From contig OX465599.1 in NCBI GenBank assembly GCA_950022295.1, positions 9,548,001 to 9,612,000 on the forward strand: a stretch of 64,000 nucleotides of DNA. The letters run 5' to 3'. The translations under genes were made by a program, and so were the position numbers. How positions within the stretch are numbered: the first letter of the stretch is position 1; every line of letters starts with the position of its first letter. Below, piece after piece: positions 1 to 9,319 of the stretch. Under the pieces are notes generated by a model. It searched no databases, was not told the DNA's origin, and saw nothing but the letters and a program-made list of their open reading frames with translations. This DNA comes from Bromus sterilis. Lineage: Eukaryota; Streptophyta; Magnoliopsida; Poales; Poaceae.

Positions 1-91
1 CACACAGATTTCTGTTTCATATCTGAACCAACAGGTCCAGGGGCCACAACAGAACTCCCTGAGCTCTGTCCCTTGTACAGATACTCAGTTT

Positions 92-1150
92 TCAACTTTT
101 TAAACACATTTCCTTTATCATTTTTTCCACACTAACAACAGATGACAATTTTTCAGGATTTTTGAACACCACCTTATCCACTTCAAAGAAGAAGTCATAG
201 AAGTATTCCCCAAGCACGGCCTCTGCCACAGGGGGAATGTCATCAACACTTCTACACCCAATCTTAACCCTCACAGAATCAGGGCGATGAAGTGTAGCAT
301 TGTCGAGAGCTAAAGGAACACCCACCAGAGAAGATACATAGGCCAATGTTCTCCCATTTCCTTTTTCAACTGGCACATTCCCCACCTTAACCCAAGCCAT
401 TTCCATGGCCCTTTTGGCCCCAACAGCACCAGACCAAGCCATAATTTCCACGGTAGCTCCACAAGACCTCAAAATCATTTTAGGGTTGTAGCAAGCTTTA
501 GCCACATCCCTACTGTTAGGGCAACGCATAAGGAAAGTTTTGGGAGCAATAAGTCTAGCAGTACAGCGCCAATCCCCTCCCAAATATTCCTCAATTTCCT
601 TCTCAAGTTGTCTGCCAGTGAATTCCCCCTCAACTACAGTGATAACAACACAAGTAGCCCTATCTTTCAATTGTTTAGCAGACACAAACTCAGGAATGTA
701 AAAGAAACCTTGCCCAGGAGATTGGAAGGCACACATAGCAGCAAAACCCTCTCCAGCAATAAACTCAGTGCAACCAGACGCAAGATGGCCAAGCTGCTTA
801 CAACGCTCACAATAAGCTAGAGGGCACAGGCTGGGAGGATGCACAACAAATCTACATATCACACAGGTCTCAGGGGAGGGGATTGGTAACACCTGATCAC
901 GGGTCTTGGATTTGGAGCGGCTTGATGTGGCAGCAGTCGCCTCTTTCTCCACGCGTGGTGCCTTCTCCGCCCGCGGTGCCTTCTCCACCCAGACCTTGTC
1001 AGATCCAGTGCCTTGCGAGCTCGCGGCCACCGCCGCCTCCCAAATGTCGAGCCCACCAGATGGGGGCAAGGACGAAGACGAGCCGCCTTCAGTCTCCTCC
1101 CTGCGCCACTGGAAACGACCGCGCCTGTGGCCGCGACGAACAACAATCTT
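92..1150 (-). pseudogene. Two-zinc-knuckle DUF4283-type protein remnant
   Basis: The minus strand is open for 353 codons, between an upstream stop at 1151-1153 and the stop at 92. No convincing ATG opens the frame; I see only internal non-ATG choices such as 1069, so the 5' end is probably missing or in another exon. Two C-x2-C-x4-H-x4-C knuckles lie close together: CVICRFVVHPPSLC and CERCKQLGHLASGC. A stretch resembling the DUF4283 fold of plant retroelement-associated proteins follows (around KDRATCVVITVVEGEF to EMAWVKVGNVP). Such proteins are presumed nucleic-acid binding and are common in Triticeae, often as LINE or transposon-derived families. After the stop another frame continues with sensible codons to base 1, which suggests a frameshift and a longer original protein running off the window. 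Family-level identity is likely; function is unknown. Confidence 0.55.
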
Positions 1151-1387
1151 CTACTGTACTACTAGTGTTATTTTGTCATGTACGTACTTAGAAAAGCACT
1201 CGCTATGAAGATGTAGTTACACTGAGGCCCTTACACAGACAAGATCACATCTGAAACGACTCCAACATCTGTAGTTATGTGCAAGAAACCTGTGTGAAGA
1301 TGCGCAGAGTTACTTGTTACCGGCTGGGTGGGTGGATACAAACGAGGAGGTAATAGTAAAATATATGGGGCAGTGAGCAACAACAAT

Positions 1388-1545
1388 GGGGCGGTGGCGC
1401 AGTTGGCTAGCGCGTAGGTCTCATAGCTGAGGTGAGTGATCCTGGGACACGGCGGCTAGCTATGGTGGATAGTAGCGCGCGCGTAAAGATAGGTTCTCAC
1501 GGCTGAGTAATCCTGAGGTCGAGAGTTCGAGCCTCTCCCGCCCCA
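1388..1545 (+). pseudogene. Rearranged elongator tRNA-Met copy
   Basis: The first 57 bases match the intron-containing tRNA-Met gene at 1617-1703 nearly base for base, and the last 30 bases match its T-arm and acceptor end. A 71-nt insertion sits between two copies of ATCCTG (1439-1444 and 1510-1515), at the 3' side of the anticodon stem. The insertion itself looks like a decayed second tRNA-Met 5' half with CAC where the anticodon CAT would be. The acceptor stem is fully paired (GGGGCGG with CCGCCCC) and differs from the intact gene by changes on both strands. It is most simply a fusion of two tandem copies and is not expected to give a normal tRNA. Confidence 0.7.
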
Positions 1546-1616
1546 ACCATCTCTTTTTTTGTTTCGTCTGTGCTGGTCGTGTATATGAATGCCAGATTCG
1601 CTCACGGTACAACAAC

Positions 1617-1703
1617 GGGGTGGTGGCGCAGTTGGCTAGCGCGTAGGTCTCATAGCTAAAGCGAGTGATCCTGAGGTCGAGAGTTCGAGCCTCTCTCACC
1701 CCA
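1617..1703 (+). tRNA. trnM-CAT: Elongator tRNA-Met (CAT) with 13-nt intron
   Basis: The cloverleaf reads directly: acceptor GGGGTGG pairs with the 3' strand before discriminator A (last 7-bp pair a G-T wobble), the D-arm contains GCGCAGTTGGCTAGCGC, the anticodon loop is CTCATAA after splicing, and the T-arm is GAGAGTTCGAGCCTCTC. A 13-nt intron (GCTAAAGCGAGTG) follows the base 3' of the anticodon, as is usual for plant elongator tRNA-Met. Removing it from the 87-nt gene leaves 74 nt. A T run follows 8 bases downstream (TTTTTTTT), a good RNA polymerase III terminator. It would read AUG codons inside proteins. Confidence 0.93.
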
Positions 1704-2367
1704 ATCCTTTTTTTTTCCTCAGGCATTTTCTTCTTTTTTGCATCCAGTTTGATGTCCTTCTGATCTCCACAGTCGGCCGAAGAAAAATATCATGCTCGCA
1801 GCCAGGAAAAAGAAGATGGTGACAGAAGAAACATGAAGAGATTCTGTATCACAAAGGTGCTTTCCAACATCACCAAGACTGGTGCGGTTTCCTAGTGTGT
1901 GTGTGTGTGTGTGTGTGCCCTTTTCTTTCCTTATCTATTCCAGACAAGTGGTCTAAAACCTTTGTGAGTGAAAATGTATGGCATTTTAAGATTTTAATAA
2001 CACCTTTGTTCATGGATACAAAAGAACCTTTTGTGCAATGCAGATAAAAGGAAGCAGATGCAAAGTTAGCCACAAGCCACGAGATCCCATATTCTCGTAT
2101 AACCAAATGCCACTAGCCACAAGGATCTCAACCTAACCAGATGCAAATTAAGATGCTAAACCAAAGCCCTACCAATAGCAGCCAACCAGCCACTGCCTCT
2201 ATTTTCTTACACTTTCCAAACCAAATGTCTCTCACTCATAGTATTGAGTCATCCAGGTAGCATAGTACGTGGGCAGATATGCTTTAGCAGCAAGACAAGT
2301 GTTCAATACACACACACATTACAGACACTCTTTACACGCCGGATCCTAGCAAGGAGAGGTCCTCGCC
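1704..2367. other. Intergenic stretch with GT microsatellite
   Basis: It holds the Pol III T run just after the tRNA, a (GT)11-12 microsatellite at 1895-1917 and the 3' flank of the F-box gene. An ACACACAC run lies near 2310. No other coding or repeat structure was recognised. Confidence 0.7.
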
Positions 2368-4562
2368 CTAGCCTGATTTCTTACGTCTGATCTCGATGCC
2401 CTGCACGATGATGCCGCTCTTCCAGTTCCTGCCTTTGGTCTCCATCAGGCTGAAGGACACCTCGCCGTCGTCGCGCCCCTCGACCAAGAACTCGCCCAGC
2501 TCCAGCTCCATCCACCCATCGTCTCTTTCCTCGGGGAACGTGACATTTTCTTCGTGGGGATCTATGCGGCCGTAGTTCTCAGGCACCTCGTGGTCATCGG
2601 AGTCCTCGTCGTCGTCGGAGTCCTCGTCGTCGTTGCATTGGAGGCAAACCTTGCGGGTTAAGTTGGTTGCTCCAGCGCTGATCGATGCCTCCTGGAAAGG
2701 TTTGTCCAGCCCATATAAACTACCTGTTGTCTTGAAGACCATGTAGGCAGCATAGGTTGTGCCTTGGGAGAGCATGCTGCTATGTATCTTCCCGCGTATC
2801 TCGAACCAGCAAACATCCATGAGTTGAGCGCCTTCAGCGAACCTGTCGCAAACATAGGGTCAGAATTTGTAACGAAGACAAAAACCAATCATCGGTGTAA
2901 GTTGCACAAAACGATCTTGTATTGCAGCAAGATTCTGTAACTTGGTATTAACTATTAACCACGTATTGCCACATTGTTTATGCAAAGTATCATCTCATGT
3001 GCTGTGCATAGTTCATAAAAACAAACAAAGGGCATGCCACTTGACAGCGACGAAGATAAAAGTAGCACTTAGTTCTTCTTTTGTGTGAAGCGACAAGGAC
3101 TTAGCATGTACAGCGACACTCCACTTTCCAAATGAAATTGACTTCAACTTAACCTCTTTCGAACAGTTTCAGGATCTTCAACAACTGATTTCAAGTATGT
3201 TCTTATCATAAAATTTGCTAGTCAGAACCATGCTGAAATCCCTATTCTGGGTTTTGGCTGACACTTTGACAGCAAGGTAGCTTGATCTACCATACTACCC
3301 CTTACACTGTTGCAGATTGCAGCAATTAACCTTGAAATTAATTGCAATCAACCGAGTGATATCACAAGGCAACAGCGCAATAAAATTAAATGCAATTGCA
3401 GTCAGATAGGAATAAGATGATAGCACAGAAACATTCACAGCACAAGACACTCAAAAGAACTGTAGTATTAAGAAGGTACATGGAATCACATTCTTTATGC
3501 ATAGTGTCATCTATGTGGTGCAAAGTGTGATCCATCTACTGCAAAGTGTGATCTATCTGGTGCAAAGTGTCATCTATGTGCTGCCTACAATTGATAAAAG
3601 CGAAGTTGTAAAGGGCATGCTCTTTTGCTTTTGCAAGTGAGGAAAAATAAAAGTACAGTATCACTTAGTTGTTCCCATGTGTGAGCCAACAAGGACTTGG
3701 CATGTAAGGAAGATGACAAGTACGGAGCGAGTATTAAACAGCACATAGATGACACTTGTCTTACCAAAGAGTTTCAAGATCATTAAAAACTGATTCCAAT
3801 AATTTTCTTAGTCTAACTCTGCTAATCGGAACCACGGCAACATCCCTATTCTGGGTTTTGGTTCACAGGAAGGTAGTTAATCAATCAACCATCCCACCAC
3901 TTACACTCGCAGGACGCACCTATTAATCTCGCCAAATTAACTGCGATCGGACGAGTGAGACCACGAAGCAACAGCAGAACAAAACAGAATGCAATTCAGT
4001 CACATACGAATAAGATCACAGCGCAGCAACATTCAGAAGCACAAGCTATACATAATTCGTAACGAACCTTGACCTGGAGTCGTGGAGCGGGATCCAGCTC
4101 CAGTACTCTGGCGTGTCGCCCCAGACGATGAAGAGGTTCCTGGCGGACAGCATGTAGCACTTGGTCCCGGTCTCCCTGTCCAGCCACATGCTCTGCAGCG
4201 CACACGAGACGAGACGACCACCAATCGATCAGCGATCGGCCGACGAGGAACCGAGGGGAATTGGGGATCGGCGTTCGGTTACGTACCACGAGCCTGTCGT
4301 GGAGGAGTACGGGGCCGGCGGAGAGGCGGAGGAAGAGCTCCTTCTTGGACGCGGGCGGGGCGAGGGCCGCCAGCTCCCCGTCGGCGAGCGGCGGGAGGTC
4401 GCCGGGCGGCAGGAAGCGGGCCCAGACGTCGTCGGAGTCGGCCGCGACGCGGAAGGGCCGGGAGACGGCCGCGGCCCGGCAGGCGTCGCGCGGGGACGTG
4501 TGGGCCAGCGCCGCCGAGACCAGCTCCTCCGGCAGGCGCGCGATCTCGCAGACCTCCTCCAT
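2368..4562 (-). CDS. F-box protein PP2-B-like (Nictaba-type lectin)
   Basis: Three exons join in frame: 4562-4287, 4192-4068 and 2842-2368, giving 291 codons plus stop. Intron 1 (94 bp) starts GTACGT and ends CTGCAG. Intron 2 (1225 bp) starts GTTCGT and ends GCGACAG. Codon phase is preserved across both. Residues ~8-50 form an F-box (LPEELVSAALAHTSPRDAC ... WARFLP). The PP2 domain then follows, with the family signatures MLSARNLFIVWGDTPEYW in exon 2 and DVCWFEIRGKI in exon 3. An unusual acidic run of D/E/S lies mid-PP2 (near residues 189-203), and the C-terminus is basic. By family, the F-box binds SKP1 in an SCF ubiquitin ligase and the PP2 domain is a sugar-binding or target-recognition module. 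The length is normal for the family and no disruption is seen. This is the only apparently intact host protein gene in the window. Confidence 0.9.
2980..4045. repeat. Diverged ~600-bp tandem duplication in intron 2
   Basis: Ordered blocks recur about 585-604 bp apart inside F-box intron 2. GGGCATGC is at ~3031 and ~3614. ACAAGGACTT is followed by GCATGTA in both copies. CTATTCTGGGTTTTGG is at ~3242 and ~3846. GGAATAAGATGA/CGAATAAGATCA is at ~3408 and ~4006. The copies differ by many substitutions and indels, so the duplication is old. A cluster of short repeats (GTG(A/T)GATC(C/T)ATCT-like, GTGCAAAGTGT) lies at ~3500-3580 between them. Confidence 0.8.
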
Positions 4563-4907
4563 GGGTTTCTCCGCCGGTGGTCAGTCTCTTCTGATTCGGT
4601 TTGGGGGAGAGTGCGGGATTGGCAATTTGGTTTGGCTGTGTGAGGATGGATGGATGGATGGATGGGGGTAGTAATCAGACGACAATTTGGTTTGGCATTC
4701 GGCACCAGCAGCAGCAGCAGCTTGGCTTGATTGTGGATTAATTTGGGGGAGAAGCAACAGGAGGCAGGTAGGAGAGGGCCAGGGGCAGGGGACAATTTTC
4801 CTCTTTTTTTTATATGAGGGGACAATTGTCTCTTGCCTGGAATTGTCGAGGGATGTCGTGGCCTAAGTAATATAGGGGATTATTTCTCCGCGTGTAGGGG
4901 TGGAGAG
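4563..4907. promoter_or_regulatory. Short upstream region of the F-box gene
   Basis: Only ~345 bp separate the F-box ATG from the Copia-type LTR. The region carries a (GGAT)5 microsatellite at 4644-4665 and a (CAG)-type run near 4705-4722. I could not assign a convincing TATA box. Promoter function is inferred from position only. Confidence 0.45.
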
Positions 4908-5110
4908 TGTTAGGATTAATTAGGCGATAATCTTCTCTTGTAAAATTGCACGTTGGTTGATTCTTCGAAACCGTCGTGTCAGGTCCTTCGCGCCCCCACG
5001 CCCTCCTCGATCGGACATGACTGTTTGTTCGCGTCCTTAACCTTGTATATAAACAGTGATCATCAATGAAAGAAAGAATAGTTGCTATCAATTAGTTTTT
5101 ACTCACAACA
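4908..5110 (+). repeat. Copia-type 5' LTR, approximate ends
   Basis: The sequence starts near TGTTAGGATTAATTAGG, has a TATATAAA box at 5046-5053 and runs into ACAACAAGTTATCAGCAC. The TTATCAGCAC motif resembles primer-binding sequence of some plant Copia elements. The left boundary could be ~15 bases earlier (TGTAGGGG at 4893). No matching 3' LTR exists in the window. Confidence 0.5.
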
Positions 5111-5204
5111 AGTTATCAGCACTTCTCTACCGAGAGAGCGACAGCCAAAACTCCGGCGATCACCGGAACAAGAAGAAAGCAGAGGGGAAGAACAAGAAAA
5201 CGAT

Positions 5205-5711
5205 ATGAGCGATATATCCAAGAAAGAATTTGCTGAGCTTGCCATTGATGGCAGAAACTATCTGACATGGACAATGGATGTCAAGATCAACTTGGCATCC
5301 AGAAGTCTGATCGGCACCATAACTACACCTGCTCAAGGTGCTCTTGCTATACCAGATGCGGCAAAGGATGCTGCTTTGCACTTCATTCGACACCACCTTA
5401 ATCCTACCATGAAGGAAGAGTATATGATGGAGGAAAATCCTAAAACTCTTTGGGACTCCTTAAAGGAGCGTTATGATCAACAAAGGTCGGTGATGTTGCC
5501 GGAAGCGCAAAGGGAATGGACACTGATCCGTTTTCAGGATTTTAAATCTATTGTCGCATACAATTCCGCTGTGCATCAAATCAACTCTAAGTTGAGATTC
5601 TGCAATAGTGCAGTTTCGGATGCGGATCTCATCGAAAAGACACTCTCCACCTTTCATCCTAACATGAGGATACTTGTTGAACAACATCGTCAGCAGAAAT
5701 ATACGAAGTGA
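5205..5711 (+). pseudogene. Copia gag (UBN2-type) fragment, 3' truncated
   Basis: The ATG at 5205 opens MSDISKKEFAELAIDG and runs 168 codons. It has the hallmarks of Copia gag N-terminal/UBN2 domains: YLTWTMDVKINLASR, a DAALHFIRHHLNP helix, PKTLWDSLKERYDQQ, then LIEKTLSTFHPNM. The frame ends at 5711, where sequence switches abruptly to a Gypsy LTR in the opposite orientation. The TGA stop is supplied by the neighbour. The rest of gag, protease, integrase and RT are missing. In live elements this protein would form the particle shell. Here it is a dead 5' remnant. Confidence 0.75.
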
Positions 5712-6968
5712 TGTCTCTCTCCCAAAAGACGATAAGACTGCTATGTGAGGTAAACAAATTACAGATGGACAATTGACAGGATTATAAACGCACCGCAATG
5801 CTAACTATGCTACAAAATAAAGGAAGAGGCTCAAAAGCATGGGAGGTATGCCAAAATAAGTAGACCAAAATCCATCTGCATCTACTACTAATCATCCACC
5901 TTGAGATATCTATCCAGAACATCTCGCTGGTATTAAGTTGCGAGCCCCACCCAAAGTGTAAACCCAAAGCAACAGACAACTGCATTAAAAAGAACTTTGT
6001 GTAAAGTAAACAATCCTTGCAACCGCGGTTACAAGCACCGCTGTTTCCCCCCTTGTGGCCGCAGCACATCCCCTAGACTTATGTTTCTGTCACTCAAGCG
6101 TGTCATCAGGGGGCATGTACCCACAATCGAGCATAACGTTCCCTTTTGGAGTCACTACCTACCACTTAGCCAAAGCAATAAATAGCAACGGAGAACATGC
6201 AAGAATTACTTCGGAACAAAAATACAAAAGGTAAGAACCAATTATATTACTCTATCACAATATGAACATAATCTCATAATCCATCAGATCCCATCAAACT
6301 CAGCATAGCAAAAGCAGAAAGATTACATATGTGCCTCGATCATGTAGGGCAACTCACAAGGTCTAAACCATGAAGAACAAAGAGGGGAGGAGAACATCAC
6401 ATAGCTACTGATCACGGACCCATGGTCCAAGGTAGACTACTCACGGCACATCCGAGAAGCGCCCATGGTGGAGCAGAAGCTCCCGGAGGTCGATCCTCCC
6501 TCTGGCAGGGTATCGGGAAGGGTCCTGACGGTGCTCCCGATCTTGGAAGCGCGGCGGCGGTGGAACAGAGGCGAGTTTGCGAAATAGGGTTCTTTCTTCG
6601 GAGGTTTCCCGTGGCGGAGATTAAATAGGCGAAGGGGGCAGCCAGGGGGGCCACCAGGGGTCCAGTCACACCCCCTGGTGGCCGCCTGGGCACCTGGTGG
6701 TGGCCCCCCGGCCCTCCTTCGAGGCACTGGAAGCTTCCGGTAGGCTGATTTTTTATCTGATTTTCCCGGATTTTTGGAGCACTTTTTATATGGGGGAAAA
6801 CTGAAATAGAAAAACAGCAGAAAACAGAAACTGGCACTAGGGTGCACTAATTTAGTAGGTTAGTCCAAATATGATCAAAAGTGTATAAAAGTGTATCTAC
6901 ATCATAGCAATATCACACAAAACATGCATGGAGCGAGCAGAAATTATCGATACGTTTGAGACGTATCA
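5711..6968 (-). mobile_element. Truncated Athila-type LTR (M family)
   Basis: Read on the minus strand from 6968 it starts TGATACGTCTCAAACGTATC and follows the LTRs at 11025 and 42912 block for block: the TTTGTGTGATATTGCTATGAT block, the GC-rich patch, the ATGATCGAGGCAC block and the GTAACCGCGGTT motif. It stops ~375 bp short of the expected LTR end, at GAGAGAGACATCA (5711). It is therefore a truncated LTR, not a clean solo LTR. On its right edge it abuts and terminates the tnpA-like reading frame of element T. The broken left edge joins the Copia gag fragment. Confidence 0.88.
6649..6683. repeat. 12-bp perfect stem, GC hairpin in LTR
   Basis: GGCCACCAGGGG (6649-6660) and CCCCTGGTGGCC (6672-6683) are exact inverted copies around an 11-nt loop. 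The position in the LTR corresponds to a differently sequenced GC hairpin in the M and O LTRs. Confidence 0.85.
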
Positions 6969-7848
6969 CTCCCTCGTCAGAAGCTTCTTGCAGCACTCCT
7001 TCTTGCTACGCTTAAGGCCACGCTTGGTGTAGTAGTCACGAACCTCCTGCACACGCATCTCGTGCCTAAGGTTCTGCAAAAGGCGCACGCACTCTTGGAT
7101 GAGCATGTTTCCCGCCTTGTCCTCCATGGACTCTTCGACCTTGTAGTACACCTGCAATTAATAGCATGAGACAAAGACTGATGAGTGCACCAACTAGCTA
7201 GCAATTCTCAAGTTCTCATAGTGTGAAATAGAAATTACCCAAAAGCCACTCAACACCATGTCAGCTCTGTTGTGGCATCGGACCCCGTTGACGGTCGTAT
7301 TTTGCGAGGCCTCGGCAGCTATATAGTGCTCTCAAAAGAGGCCAGGCCACGGAGGCGAATCATCACCGGGCAACTGAACCAACCCTGGGAAATTCTGCAT
7401 GATGAGCACACCAAGGATGTCGTTGGGATTGCGGACACCAGAGGCGTATGTCCAACCCCTACAATACAAAAAAGCAAAGCCATCAGATATTTCCATAAAC
7501 CTCGGCGTACTGAAACAGAGTAATTAAGCGCACTTACTCTCTCCATCAGGCGTAATCAATGACCTATGGGCGGGAGTCACCGGCTGAGCCGGGAGTCGTG
7601 TACCCCGACGCTGGTACACGGTGTTACCCCCAGCCCCCTCAGCCTCATCATCAGTGGAAACCGCCTCCTCTTCACCAACGTCCCCCTCCGGCGTCTCCAG
7701 GTCCGGCCATGGTCCCCAGGACGTGCGTTGGGACGTAGCCTCCTCCTTCACCACGGGACTCTCCGAGGAGTGATCCACCCTGTGCTCTGGTGAATCAGCC
7801 GGAGGTGGTGGCGAGGAAGGCGCAACTGTCCGCCTCCCTCTCGCGCGG
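6969..7848 (-). pseudogene. CACTA tnpA-like gene of element T, 3' part
   Basis: Three exon-like blocks read on the minus strand. 7848-7538 is acidic/proline-rich and ends in an YQRRGTRLPAQP-type motif before GTAAGT. 7458-7239 carries VRNPNDILGVLIMQNFPGLV. 7151-6969 carries VYYKVEESMEDKAGN and RVQEVRDYYTKRG. The order and motifs fit the second protein of Triticeae CACTA elements (tnpA/plant-transposase type), thought to bind subterminal repeats. A stop interrupts block two (after PGLF), the join of blocks one and two is out of frame, and the LTR at 6968 removes the C-terminus. The 5' exon is 51 kb away at 59252-59445, beyond element O. Confidence 0.72.
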
Positions 7849-9232
7849 TGATACGTCTCAAATGTATCTACTTTTCCAAACACTTTTGCTATTGTTTTGC
7901 CCTCATTCTTGCATGATTTGGACGAAACTAACCCGGACTAACACTGTTTTCAGCAGAGCTGCCTGTATGGTTTTATTGTGTGCAGGAAAATGGATTTTTC
8001 GACATCCCGGAAAATTCCCAGAAAATTACCAAAAAATCCACGCACCCGATGGAGCCAGGAGCCAGAAGTGGGACCAGAGGGGAGCCCTGGGGGGCCCAGG
8101 CGCCCCCTGGCGCGGCCAGGGGTGGGGCCGCGCCCTCAGGCCGCCTGGGCTGCTCCCCCCTCCTCTGGTGCCCTACCGAAACTCCTATTTATCCCCGTGA
8201 CGAGAAAACCCCAGAACAGAAGTCGTTTTCCCAGTTTCCGTCGCGGAGCCGCCGCCACCCTCTGTTCTTCTTCGGGAGGGCTAATCTGGAGGCTGATTTG
8301 GCCTCCGGAGAGGGGAGATCGTCGCCATCGTCATCACCATCACCACTCCATTCATCCTCCATGACTTCTCTTCACATGTGTAAGTAATTCCCTGCTGTAG
8401 GCAAAGGGGATGGTAGGGATTGGATGAGTTTAATCATGTAATAGTTCGTCAGATTGTTGGGGGCATGTTGCCTATCATCTAGATTGGTGTTTATCTTCTT
8501 TGCTACAACTTGTTGTTCTTAATGCTTGTCACTTTGGGCCCGAGTGCCATGTTTTCAGATATGAACCCTATGTGTTTTTATGAATATATTTGTGTTCTAG
8601 ATCCTATCTATGAGTTGTATGCACCTATTATGGTCCGGAACCGGCGATCCCAAAGGTGACAGCTTGGGACACCAAAGGGGATGGTCCATGATTTGAGGAT
8701 TCCATGTATTCATTGAGTTTATTGCTTTGTTCCGGTGCTCTTTGACAGGAGTACCTTAATCTCCATAAGTTCCTTTTGGCCCCGTTCGTACAGGGATGGT
8801 AGGACAAAAGATGTTGTGCAAGTTCTTATTGCAAGCACGCACAACTACCTACGGGATACATGCCTAATGTTTGATATTTGCCTAGATGATCATTGCTTTT
8901 CCTGTGTGCCTTGCCCCGTGTTAGAATCTATTATATGTTTACTCTCATCCATGCAGCGCCTGACCATCCATCTCCCTAGCCTACAGTGTTTTCAATTCTG
9001 CTGGTTATTAGTTGTTACTCTTTGCTATTTACTTTTGCTGTTGCTATCATCACTATCATATCACCGTTATCACTTATCTATTGTTGCAAGCAAGTATATT
9101 CAGGTGCGGTTGAATTGACAACTCAACTGTCAAAGCGTATAAATACTCTTTGGCTCCTCGTGTGTCGAATCAATAAATTGGGTTAACTTACCCGCGAAGA
9201 CTATCTCGATCCCTTACGCCTGTGGGGCATCA
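7849..9232 (+). repeat. Element O 5' LTR
   Basis: It pairs with 57863-59246, with identical length and ends. It begins with the imperfect hairpin GATACGT-CTCAA-ATGTATC (exact in the 3' copy) and holds the GC hairpin at 8109-8134 (GGCGCGGCC, 8-nt loop, GGCCGCGCC). Confidence 0.95.
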
Positions 9233-9244
9233 AGCAGCGTTTTC

Positions 9245-9262
9245 TGGCGCCGCTGTCGGGGA
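9245..9262 (+). other. Element O primer-binding site
   Basis: TGGCGCCGCTGTCGGGGA lies 12 nt after the LTR end. It is the tRNA-Asp-type primer site usual for Athila/Tat Gypsy elements. Confidence 0.8.
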
Positions 9263-9319
9263 GCATAGCAATATTTACAAGTCTACTTGAAGTATCCTGC
9301 CTGCTGCATATCATCCGCT

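Noticed and set aside
1388..1545. A tRNA with anticodon CAC (Val) from the inserted segment
   Set aside because: The inserted half has no intact D-arm or acceptor 5' strand. The CAC is better explained as decay of CAT.
4082..4671. Plus-strand ORFs opposite F-box exon 1
   Set aside because: They are shadows of a GC-rich exon that has clear F-box homology and correct splice sites on the minus strand.
5711..6968. Solo LTR formed by LTR-LTR recombination
   Set aside because: About 375 bp of the LTR end are missing and no flanking target duplication exists, so it is a truncated LTR.
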